From Flammeovirga pacifica (GTDB lineage: Bacteria; Bacteroidota; Bacteroidia; Cytophagales; Flammeovirgaceae), in contig NZ_JRYR02000001.1 in assembly GCF_000807855.2 (NCBI RefSeq), forward strand, positions 243,982 to 307,981: 64,000 nucleotides of DNA. The letters are read 5' to 3'. The notes beneath the pieces were generated by a model that was given only the letters and a program-made list of their open reading frames with translations, was not told the origin of the DNA and did not search any database. Shown here piece by piece: positions 35,940 to 44,211 of the stretch. Position numbers and translations under genes: made by a program. Position 1 is the stretch's first letter. Each line of letters starts with the position of its first letter.

Positions 35940-38900
35940 TTAATGAGACACTAATTGATCTTTTTTGTCGGTAGATAATGCTTCATTTACTTGTTCCATT
36001 GCTTTTTCAGCGGCAATTTCTGTAAACACATTTTCTACTTCTTCACGACTAGGTTTTTTACCTGTGAACAACCATTTTTTACCTCTACGAATATCATTAA
36101 CCACTTTTATCAAGACAGGTAAAATAAGTAGGATAAATGTGGTGCCTATCAAGATACCATACGATAGTGATACAGCCACAGGAACTAAGAATCTAGCTTG
36201 AACTGAAGTTTCTAGTATCATTGGATATAAACCTATGGTAGTCGTTAATGTCGTTAATAAGATGGGTCTAAAACGAGACTTTCCGGCATTAATAATTGCT
36301 TCATCAAAGGTCATCCCAGATAATAAGTCTTGATTGAATTTTGATAAATAAACTACAGCATCATTAATGATGGTTCCAGATAAAGCTACCATACCTAAAA
36401 TAGAGAACATCGAAATGGCTTGACCTTCAATACCATGACCCCACATTGCACCAATTATACCTAGAGGTATCATGGCTAGAATCATTAATGCCTGAGTAAT
36501 TGATCTAAAGTGAATCATTAAAATCATCACAATAAATAGGAAGGCAATAATGAAATAGTACATCAATTCTGACGAATCTTCTTTAGAAGACTTTAATTGT
36601 CCTTGATATTCCGTTCTGACATCTGGGAACATTTCATTCATTACTGGTAAGGACTCTTTCTCAAGTTCTTCAATAATAGGAATACTTGGATCATTCGCGT
36701 TAAGTAAGTAAGCTTCAACACGAATTTCTTTCTCACCATTATAATGATTGATAGCTACAGGACCTCTTGTTACTTGGAAGTTGGCTAATTGAGCTAATGG
36801 ATACATTCCGTCTACAGTACGGATACGCATTCTTTCTAGATCGCCTATCGTATTACGGTTTTCTTTTTTGTATCTAACATAAATTCTAATCTCATCTTTG
36901 TTTACTTGAAGTCGTTGAGCTTCAGCGCCAAAGAAACCATTTCTAACTTGTGTCATCAAACTAACTTCTGTAAACCCAAGGGCATATGCTTTTGGTTTTA
37001 GTTGTAATCTGATTTCTTGACCACCGATCTGATTATTATCGTTGATGTTATAAAGTGCAGCTTGTTTGTTTAATTCTTTTTTCAAGAATTCAGCAGCACC
37101 TTCTAACTGATCATATTCATGACCAAGTAATGATATTGATACTGGAGCACCCCACATGTTATTTGCACCTACAGATATCTTTCTTGCTGTAGGTTCCTCT
37201 CCAATCATTTTATGGATTTTAGCTTGAATAGTACTTACATCAACAGGAGACTCAGAGAGGTCTTCAAGAATAACAAATACTTGTCCTGTATGAGTACCGT
37301 TTTCTGCACCATTAAAGGCGTTACCAATACTTACAAAGGTAGTTTTGATAAAATCGAAATCAGTATCATATTCTTTTTTAAGTTGCTCATTCGTTTCCCA
37401 AGTGATATTTTCATATTTAATTAAGTACTCTTTTGTACTATCTTGATGAATACCTGGTTTCAAAGCTAAATCGATATTAAAGAAATCACCTGGAGGGGCA
37501 GGGAAGAATGTCATTTCAATTACTCTACCACCTATCAAACCTACTGTTAAGATGATTGCAGCAGTAGGAATTGCTAAACCAAACCACTTATGCTTTAATA
37601 AAAAGCGAAGGGCTGGTACATATAATTTATCTCTAAACGTAAAAATGAGTTTATCTAACTTTTCACGAACAGAATTGAATTTACTCTTTTGTTTTCTTGG
37701 AGTTAATACTTTAGGATTACTAATGTGAGCTGTTAGTAAGAACATACCTTCAAACAATGAGAACAACAAACAGAGAATAACAACAAGCGCCATCTCACTC
37801 ATCATCTCTAAACCTGACTCTAAGAATAGGAAAGGAAAGAAGGCAATAATTGTTGTTGATACCGAAGTTAATACGGCAGGGATTACCTCCATTGTACCAT
37901 CAATTGCAGCTCTAATAGGTGATTTTCCCATTTCGTAATGGGTGAAAATGTTTTCGCCAATTACAATACCATCATCTACAAGGATACCGATAATTAGAAT
38001 CATACCGAAAAGGGAAATCATGTTTAGAGTAACCCCCATTAGCGAGGCGAAAATAAACATACCTAAGAATGAACTAGGAATACCCCACGCTACCCAAAGT
38101 GAAAGTCTAAAGCTTAAGAACAATGATAATGTGATAATCACAAGCACTATCCCCATTAAACCGTTTTCAATAAGTGTATCTAATCTAGAATTTACAATCG
38201 TAAGGAAGTCAAAACTGATCATCATCTCGGCGTCATCATGCTTTGCATTAAACTCCTCGATATAATCATTTACATACTCCGAAATTTTCTGTAAATCTTC
38301 TGTATTTAGCTTTTGAATTTGAATGGAAATATTTCTTTGTCCTTTGTTCCATACCGCATTTGGTACATCTTCAAACTGAAAGTGGACATCGGCTAAATCA
38401 CCAACTTTAAGCACTCTACCGTCTTGTGTAGCTCTAACTACAATATCTTTAATATTGTCTGCATCTGCAGAACGGTAACGGGCTAATACAGAAATCTCTT
38501 CTCTAGAGTTTTTAATTGTACCACCTGTAATATCAATGTTGTTATTCGCTATGGCTTGTTTTATATCATCGATAGATATGTTATACCGGCGAAGTAAATC
38601 CTCATCTACTTCGATAGAAATTTCTGTATTAGGAAAACCTGAAATATTAATCTGAGAGATAATACCAGAGGCTAAAAAATCATCTTCAATACGTTGTGCG
38701 TAATCTTTGATGACTCTTAAATCATCACCTTTTAAATCAAGGTACATGGCACTAGTCACTTCCCTTTTCTTTGAAACGGATGGTTTTTCGGCACCTGCAG
38801 GAAAGTTTGAAATACCATCTACAGCGTTCTTCACATCCGTCAAAACTTCATCAATATTCGCTTTAGCTTCTGTAGTTACAGTAACGGTGGCTATATTTTC

Positions 38901-39158
38901 AGCAGAGACCGAATTGGTTTCTTTGATACCTGGTATTCCCTTAATTTCATTTTCTATCAATGTGGTTACACCTTCATCCATCTCCTTAGGAGAGGCGCCT
39001 TGGTAAGCCACTGATACAGTTATGACTCTTGATTCTAGTAAAGGGAATGAAGCTTTTTTCATTTGAAAAATTGCAATCCCACCTAATAATAGGATAAGCA
39101 GTAAGGACATGTGCGCATAAAACGGCTTCCTTACAAATGCTTCAACTAATTTTCTCAT
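35940..39158 (-). CDS. RND (AcrB-type) efflux pump, inner-membrane subunit
   Basis: A 12-helix proton-driven resistance-nodulation-division pump. From MRKLVEAFVRKPFYAHMSLLLILLLGG the family features run in order: first helix, periplasmic loop with VSVAYQGASPKEMDEGVTTL, helix 4 with the proton-relay acids in GILVDDGIVIGENIF, second periplasmic loop, and the C-terminal helices with SGTIINDAVVYLSKFN. The two Asp in VDDG are conserved, so it should be active. I start at 39158; an in-frame ATG at 39236 would overlap the adaptor gene by 56 bases. Substrates cannot be told; metal-pump signatures were not evident. Confidence 0.94.
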   Translation of the reverse strand: MRKLVEAFVRKPFYAHMSLLLILLLGGIAIFQMKKASFPLLESRVITVSVAYQGASPKEMDEGVTTLIENEIKGIPGIKETNSVSAENIATVTVTTEAKANIDEVLTDVKNAVDGISNFPAGAEKPSVSKKREVTSAMYLDLKGDDLRVIKDYAQRIEDDFLASGIISQINISGFPNTEISIEVDEDLLRRYNISIDDIKQAIANNNIDITGGTIKNSREEISVLARYRSADADNIKDIVVRATQDGRVLKVGDLADVHFQFEDVPNAVWNKGQRNISIQIQKLNTEDLQKISEYVNDYIEEFNAKHDDAEMMISFDFLTIVNSRLDTLIENGLMGIVLVIITLSLFLSFRLSLWVAWGIPSSFLGMFIFASLMGVTLNMISLFGMILIIGILVDDGIVIGENIFTHYEMGKSPIRAAIDGTMEVIPAVLTSVSTTIIAFFPFLFLESGLEMMSEMALVVILCLLFSLFEGMFLLTAHISNPKVLTPRKQKSKFNSVREKLDKLIFTFRDKLYVPALRFLLKHKWFGLAIPTAAIILTVGLIGGRVIEMTFFPAPPGDFFNIDLALKPGIHQDSTKEYLIKYENITWETNEQLKKEYDTDFDFIKTTFVSIGNAFNGAENGTHTGQVFVILEDLSESPVDVSTIQAKIHKMIGEEPTARKISVGANNMWGAPVSISLLGHEYDQLEGAAEFLKKELNKQAALYNINDNNQIGGQEIRLQLKPKAYALGFTEVSLMTQVRNGFFGAEAQRLQVNKDEIRIYVRYKKENRNTIGDLERMRIRTVDGMYPLAQLANFQVTRGPVAINHYNGEKEIRVEAYLLNANDPSIPIIEELEKESLPVMNEMFPDVRTEYQGQLKSSKEDSSELMYYFIIAFLFIVMILMIHFRSITQALMILAMIPLGIIGAMWGHGIEGQAISMFSILGMVALSGTIINDAVVYLSKFNQDLLSGMTFDEAIINAGKSRFRPILLTTLTTTIGLYPMILETSVQARFLVPVAVSLSYGILIGTTFILLILPVLIKVVNDIRRGKKWLFTGKKPSREEVENVFTEIAAEKAMEQVNEALSTDKKDQLVSH

Positions 39159-39180
39159 AATAATTATACTGGAATTGTCG

Positions 39181-40305
39181 TTAGCTTCTAATATTGACTT
39201 TAGCACCTTCTTTACCATTGAAAACAGATTCTTCAACTAAAACATCTTCATTCTGAAGACCTTTAATAAAATAGCTGTCATGGTTTGTTTTGATTACCTG
39301 AATTTCCTTTTTAACTAAGGCATTTTTTTCCACTGTAAAAACATACTTTCCTTCCATTACAGCTTCTCTAGGTAATTCTATCACGTTATTAATAATATCA
39401 CCTTCAAATGTTACCTGAACAAATTGACCTTCGTAAATATCAGATTTCGTAGTAGGGTGTATGTTTACAAATACCTTGATAGTCTGAGATTGGGCATCAA
39501 CAATTTTTGATTTTCTGATAACAGTACCTTGAATTTCTGTTGGAACTCGACTCTCGGTTTTGACCATTACTTTATCGCCTTTCTTAATCCATTTAGCATT
39601 TAATGGTTCTACTTCGACCACTACTTCTAAAACATCTGTTCTAGAAATAACACCGATCTCAGTACCCGGAGAAACAATAGATCCAGCTTCTAGTCTAACA
39701 GATTTAAAAGTGCCATTAAAAGGAGCATTGACATTATACTTATTCAAGTTGATTTCTGATTGTTGAATGGCAAAGTATTCAGTAATTACATTTCTTGAAG
39801 CAAGGAAGAAACGTTCTTGATTTGAATTAATTTGTGGTAATTCTGGTAAGGGTTGATCTATTTTTACTGAAGTAAAGAAGTCATACCATTTTTGATACTC
39901 CTCTTTATAATCTATTTTAATATCAGCTAGGGTAGAAGCCATAGTATTCATAAAACTCGATTTACTCGACTTTAAAGCGGCTTTCATATCTTCATCAAAA
40001 ATATGAACTAATCTTTGTCCTCTTCTAAATGTATTTCCTTCTTTTAACTGAACTTGGGTAGGAGTAATTCTACCAGCTACTTCAGAAGATAATATAAATG
40101 TTTGCGCAGCATTAACACGACCATGGAAAGATTGATCATTTTTTACATCAGTAAAGTTTACTTTCTGTGCCTTAATTGATATAACTTTTTCTTCTTTTAT
40201 TGCCTTTTTGGGGTTGGGTTTATTCTCTATAAGTTTGAACGATAAAAAGGCAGAACCTCCGATAAGAATAATAACGCCAAGGATACTAATAACTTTCTTA
40301 GACAT
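39181..40305 (-). CDS. RND periplasmic adaptor (membrane fusion protein)
   Basis: The periplasmic subunit linking the RND pump to the TolC-like channel. An N-terminal membrane anchor (VISILGVIILIGGSAFLSF) is followed by the beta-barrel/lipoyl region: SSEVAGRITPTQVQLKEGNTFRRG and the returning NVNAPFNGTFKSVRLEAGSIV, with a long helical hairpin between them. It is the first gene of the operon. No palmitoylation Cys is seen, so it is anchored by a helix. The two-component pair diverges from its 5' side. Confidence 0.93.
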   Translation of the reverse strand: MSKKVISILGVIILIGGSAFLSFKLIENKPNPKKAIKEEKVISIKAQKVNFTDVKNDQSFHGRVNAAQTFILSSEVAGRITPTQVQLKEGNTFRRGQRLVHIFDEDMKAALKSSKSSFMNTMASTLADIKIDYKEEYQKWYDFFTSVKIDQPLPELPQINSNQERFFLASRNVITEYFAIQQSEINLNKYNVNAPFNGTFKSVRLEAGSIVSPGTEIGVISRTDVLEVVVEVEPLNAKWIKKGDKVMVKTESRVPTEIQGTVIRKSKIVDAQSQTIKVFVNIHPTTKSDIYEGQFVQVTFEGDIINNVIELPREAVMEGKYVFTVEKNALVKKEIQVIKTNHDSYFIKGLQNEDVLVEESVFNGKEGAKVNIRS

Positions 40306-40546
40306 TGGTATTTATTGTTGATTGATTTTTTTATTATATAAATGATGAAGCGAATTAGCATCTTTATATTATTAATATTAAAATTTATCAACCAACACCC
40401 TCCATCTTTCAACAAAACAAAGAATACAATCAATTTTATGGTTTATTGATAATATCTTTAAGTTTATAGATAAAAAGGTGGTTTTTGTAGAACATTCTAT
40501 TTTTTATCAATCTCAATCAGTTCATTTGAAAAAAAACATCATATTC

Positions 40547-41617
40547 ATGTTCGGAAAATTGAAGAAGGTTCAGAAATTTCTATTATTTACCCTAGGGTTG
40601 TATCTATTCATGTTCATGTTTGATTATTGGATAGGTCCCTTGTATTCTTTAGCCAAATCAAGTATCAGTATTAGTCTTTTTATTTTTGTTGTTAGTCTTA
40701 ATTCTATGGTTTTAATACCACAGTTATTTATCAATAAGAGTAAAAAAGTTTGGTATGTAGTGTCTATTATATTGTTATATGTAGTCACCATAAAAACAAA
40801 CCTCTTTTTTAATGAGTTGATTTTTCCTCTATTAGATCAAGAAACGTTCTTTAACGAGAATGAACATTTAAGGGAAAGATTACATGGAGTGTTAGAATTT
40901 AAATGGATTTATCCTTTTGGCTTTGGGAGTGTGTTTATACTCATCACGATTATAGTATCAACAGTACTTACTGTAAGCGAATATGATAAAGAAAGAAAAG
41001 TAAAAGAGGCCAAGTTGAGAGAGGATAAAATGGAAGCAGAATTGAAATTTTTAAGATCTCAAATTAATCCTCATTTTCTATTCAATGCTTTAAATAATAT
41101 CTACACATTAAGTTATATGAACTTACCAACAGCACCAGACAAAATTGCCCAATTGTCTGAAATGCTAAGGTATTTATTATACGATTGTAATGAAGAAAGA
41201 GTAGAACTGTCTAAAGAAATCTCTTATCTACATAACTACATTGATTTCCAACAGCTAAAAACAAAAGATAACCAGAACATTAATTTTGATATTAATGTGA
41301 AAAATAATAGTCGTTTAATTCCACCTGTATTATTAGAGCCTTTTGTAGAAAATGCATTTAAATACAGTCGTTTGGAAGAAGACGAAGATGATGCGGGATT
41401 TGTATCTATTCTCCTAAAAGAAACGGAGGACCAATTAATATTTGAAGTAAAAAATAGTATTAATCCTCAAAGAACAATAAACAATGATCCAACAAAGGGA
41501 GGAATTGGAATTAACAATGTTCAAAAAAGACTTGAATTAATCTACCCTAATGAACATCAATTAAGTATCTTGGAGGAAAAAGATGTATTTAAAGTAAAGT
41601 TGATTATTCACCTTTAA
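40547..41617 (+). CDS. LytS-type sensor histidine kinase
   Basis: A membrane histidine kinase of the LytS/YehU (His_kinase) family. From MFGKLKKVQKFLLFTLGLYL there are about four membrane helices in the first 160 residues, then a short coiled coil (KEAKLREDKMEAELKFLRSQ). The phosphorylated His is in QINPHFLFNALNNIY; the ATP-binding N-box is LLEPFVENAFKYSR, and the G-box is KGGIGINNVQKRLEL. I start at the ATG at 40547; a GTG at 40478 is in frame. The response-regulator gene follows after 13 bases. It is divergent from the RND operon, which it may control. Confidence 0.9.
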   Translation: MFGKLKKVQKFLLFTLGLYLFMFMFDYWIGPLYSLAKSSISISLFIFVVSLNSMVLIPQLFINKSKKVWYVVSIILLYVVTIKTNLFFNELIFPLLDQETFFNENEHLRERLHGVLEFKWIYPFGFGSVFILITIIVSTVLTVSEYDKERKVKEAKLREDKMEAELKFLRSQINPHFLFNALNNIYTLSYMNLPTAPDKIAQLSEMLRYLLYDCNEERVELSKEISYLHNYIDFQQLKTKDNQNINFDINVKNNSRLIPPVLLEPFVENAFKYSRLEEDEDDAGFVSILLKETEDQLIFEVKNSINPQRTINNDPTKGGIGINNVQKRLELIYPNEHQLSILEEKDVFKVKLIIHL

Positions 41618-41630
41618 TAAACTTAGGAAT

Positions 41631-42374
41631 ATGACCTTAAAAACAATAATTGTTGATGACGAACACTTAGCAAGAAGTTTAATCAAAGATTATGTATCTA
41701 AAGTGCCCCAATTAGAGCTGATAAATGAGTTCAAAAATGCGATAGATGCTATGACATTTTTACAGTCTCACCCTGTAGATTTGATTTTTTTGGATATTCA
41801 GATGCCTAACTTAACGGGTATTGAGTTTGTGGAAACAATACAACTCAATAACACAATGGTCATTTTTACCACTGCTTACTCTGAATATGCGATAAAAGGG
41901 TATGAGTTAAATGCGTTTGATTATTTATTGAAGCCGATCACTTTTCCAAGATTTCTTCAATCGGTAAATAAAGCGATTAAACAATTTGAATTAATTAATC
42001 AATCTTCATCGAATAGGGAAGAAGAAGAGATAGAGAAAACCTCTAGGGTGGATCAAGTAATCACAAAAAAGGATAGTATTAGTATCAAAGCAGATTATAA
42101 GCTTCATCTAATTAAATACAATCACCTGCGTTATTTGGAAGGTCAAAAAGAATATGTATCATTTCATACTACCACTAAAAATATCCTAGCACTCGCATCA
42201 TTAAAAAAGATGGAAGCAGAATTACCAACTGATCAATTTATTAGAATTCATAAGTCTTTTATAGTCAATAAATCTGAAATCGAAAGCCTTGAAGGAAATA
42301 TGCTAGGACTTGGTGATGTTGAGCTCCCTGTAGGTCAAAGCTATAGAAGTCAATTACTTAAGTTGTTTGAGTAA
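41631..42374 (+). CDS. LytTR-family response regulator
   Basis: A DNA-binding response regulator. The receiver domain (1-120) carries the acidic pair in IIVDDEHLARS, the phosphoacceptor Asp55 in LIFLDIQMPNLTG, and the conserved TTAYSEYAIKGYELNAFDYLLKP block (Thr and Lys). After a polar linker the LytTR domain (about 150-245) shows YLEGQKEYVSFHTTTK, LKKMEAELPTDQFIRIHKSFIVN and ends at QSYRSQLLKLF. It forms a pair with the upstream kinase. LytTR proteins bind direct repeats; I could not find a clear one in 40306-40546. Confidence 0.93.
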   Translation: MTLKTIIVDDEHLARSLIKDYVSKVPQLELINEFKNAIDAMTFLQSHPVDLIFLDIQMPNLTGIEFVETIQLNNTMVIFTTAYSEYAIKGYELNAFDYLLKPITFPRFLQSVNKAIKQFELINQSSSNREEEEIEKTSRVDQVITKKDSISIKADYKLHLIKYNHLRYLEGQKEYVSFHTTTKNILALASLKKMEAELPTDQFIRIHKSFIVNKSEIESLEGNMLGLGDVELPVGQSYRSQLLKLFE

Positions 42375-42544
42375 AAAAAGCAATATCTTTCTGAAATATT
42401 ACTTACATCTGTATTGATTTAGTGTTTAATTAGTATTAATGACTGATAATGTGTATATTATGAGAATAAATAAGACTGATTTGTGAAGATATCTTCCTTA
42501 TAAGTCATCTCAATAACTATTACTCACTTAAATTATCCTTAAAC

Positions 42545-43000
42545 ATGAATTTTACACCAAAACGTATTCTTGAAGATCCACATGACGTCAAACCTTACCC
42601 ATCAGTAGATCAATACATGACTAAAAAACTAATTGTATTTACACCAAATCAATTTATTGAAGAAGCCATGGAAGTACTTGTTGAAAATAAGATTTCAGGT
42701 GCTCCGGTAATCAATGATGAAGGGGATTTAGTAGGTATGTTATCTGAAAAAGATTGCTTACATATCGTATTAGAAAGTAGGTATTTAAATTTCCCTGCAT
42801 CACAAGGTAAGGTGAAAGATTACATGACAAAAGCAGTAATGTCGATAACACCAGATAGAGACGTAGTGGAAGTAGCTATGTTATTTAAGAATTCAAACTA
42901 CAGACGATATCCAATAGTGAAAAAAGGTAAACTGATAGGCCAAGTAAGTAGAAGAGATATCCTAAGAGCAGCGATAGATCTAAAATCTACCACTTGGTAA
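42545..43000 (+). CDS. Two-CBS-domain protein
   Basis: A 151-residue cytoplasmic protein made almost only of a CBS pair (about 20-75 and 88-145), a module that binds adenine nucleotides or similar ligands. Key segments are VDQYMTKKLIVFTPNQFIEE, ISGAPVINDEGDLVGMLSEKD, VKDYMTKAVMSITPDRDVVE and YRRYPIVKKGKLIGQVSRRD. No catalytic domain is attached, so it may regulate another protein. Single gene; a hairpin at 43064-43100 follows. Confidence 0.9.
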   Translation: MNFTPKRILEDPHDVKPYPSVDQYMTKKLIVFTPNQFIEEAMEVLVENKISGAPVINDEGDLVGMLSEKDCLHIVLESRYLNFPASQGKVKDYMTKAVMSITPDRDVVEVAMLFKNSNYRRYPIVKKGKLIGQVSRRDILRAAIDLKSTTW

Positions 43001-43063
43001 AAACTGAATAAAATAACATTTTCTACATCCAAACTTATCTTAGGTACTTGATGCGTTGAGTAC

Positions 43064-43100
43064 AAAAAAGGGAACAGTTTTAAGCTGCTCCCTTTACTTT
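43064..43100. terminator. Terminator between CBS and YceI genes
   Basis: AAAGGGAACAG (43067-43077) pairs with CTGCTCCCTTT (43085-43095) with one mismatch, A-rich on the left and T-rich on the right. Confidence 0.65.
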
Positions 43101-43129
43101 TGTATTTTACTTGAAATACATTAAACAGC

Positions 43130-43819
43130 TTACTTAGCTGCAAAAATATTAACGGCTACTTCAATATTATCTTTAATAGCTTTATCTCCTAAGTTCTGGA
43201 AAATAGTACCTGATTTGAACTCAATACCGTATTTTGTTCTATCAAATTCAAGCTTTGACATTGCGTGAACTTCACCGTCATGAGACATTGTTTGCACTGT
43301 AAATTCTACAGGTGTTTTAATATCTTTGATGGTAAGATCTGCTGTAACTTTTAAAGCATTATTTTCACCTTTCTCTACATTAGTAATAGCTAATGTTGCT
43401 GTAGGGTACTTATTAACTGCAAAAAAGTCATCATTCTCTAAGTGTCCTTTAAGTTTACCATTTTTTGGATTATCAGCAGCATAATCTTCCACAGTAATCG
43501 AAGTCATATCAATTACAAAAGAAGAGCCCACGGCTAATTGACCATCTTTAATGATTAATTTCCCTTCTTTGATGCTTAATTTACCAAAATGCTCATCACC
43601 AACAATTTTAGATCCTTTCCAATGTAAAGTACTTTTTTCAGTATTTACATTATAGTCACCGTCTTCAAAAGTTACAGCGTGAGAGTGAGAATGGGCACCA
43701 TGAGAATGTCCATCATGTTCATGAGATTCATGTTCTTTTGCAGAGCTTTGCTTTTCTCCACACGAAAATAAGCCTAAAGAACAGATAGAAAGAATGCTTA
43801 GGAAGTTTAAAAATTTCAT
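43130..43819 (-). CDS. YceI-family lipoprotein with His-rich N-terminus
   Basis: A periplasm-facing lipoprotein with the YceI lipocalin-like fold, which binds polyisoprenoid or amphiphilic molecules. Signal peptide with lipobox LGLFSC (Cys20). The mature N-terminus (about residues 28-48) is a His/Asp/Glu stretch (HESHEHDGHSHGAHSHSHA), as in metal-binding tails. The YceI domain follows (50-229): GDYNVNTEKSTLHWKGSKIV, GHLENDDFFAVNKYPTATLA, LTIKDIKTPVEFTV. It is the last gene of the minus-strand operon, 14 bases after the DUF1523-like gene. Confidence 0.88.
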   Translation of the reverse strand: MKFLNFLSILSICSLGLFSCGEKQSSAKEHESHEHDGHSHGAHSHSHAVTFEDGDYNVNTEKSTLHWKGSKIVGDEHFGKLSIKEGKLIIKDGQLAVGSSFVIDMTSITVEDYAADNPKNGKLKGHLENDDFFAVNKYPTATLAITNVEKGENNALKVTADLTIKDIKTPVEFTVQTMSHDGEVHAMSKLEFDRTKYGIEFKSGTIFQNLGDKAIKDNIEVAVNIFAAK

Positions 43820-43833
43820 AGTTTAAAAAAATA

Positions 43834-44211
43834 TTAATTAGTCTTATCCGAATTTACTTCTTCCACAGAAATAATATTAGGATACATTGAAAAAATTGGA
43901 AATCTGAAACCTACAACACTAAAATCATAGGTCTTATCTTGTTGAATTTTGGCATATATGTCGGATGAATTTAATTTAAACCAGACCCACGTATCAATAT
44001 TTTCGAATACATGTGATTTGCCATTACTATCTAAAGTATAAATCAAATATTTTCCGATTCGATCTTTACTTTTGTTATCGTCGATATTACCAAAACTTCT
44101 TTCAGTTTTTGTAACTGTTGCAGTAATAGTTCTTCTATTTACTTTAGGAAATACCCAAATGAAGATAATGAAGACAACAACTGCAATACCAATATAAAGT
44201 GCTTTTTTCAT
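43834..44211 (-). CDS. DUF1523-like small membrane protein
   Basis: A 125-residue protein with one N-terminal membrane helix (MKKALYIGIAVVVFIIFIWVF) and a periplasmic domain. The pattern YTLDSNGKSHVFENIDTWVW, LNSSDIYAKIQQDKTYDFSV and GFRFPIFSMYPNIISVEE fits DUF1523 (VFxNxDxWxxxKxNSxDxQ, then GxRxPxxSxYxNI). Function unknown. Its ATG shares one base with the stop of the AsmA-like gene (TAATG), so it is translationally coupled to it. Confidence 0.7.
   Translation of the reverse strand: MKKALYIGIAVVVFIIFIWVFPKVNRRTITATVTKTERSFGNIDDNKSKDRIGKYLIYTLDSNGKSHVFENIDTWVWFKLNSSDIYAKIQQDKTYDFSVVGFRFPIFSMYPNIISVEEVNSDKTN

Noticed and set aside
37942-38265. A 107-codon plus-strand ORF inside the RND pump gene (and similar ones at 38707-39006 and 36201 downward).
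   Set aside because: These are shadows of a conserved pump gene in the opposite frame, without start context or homology.
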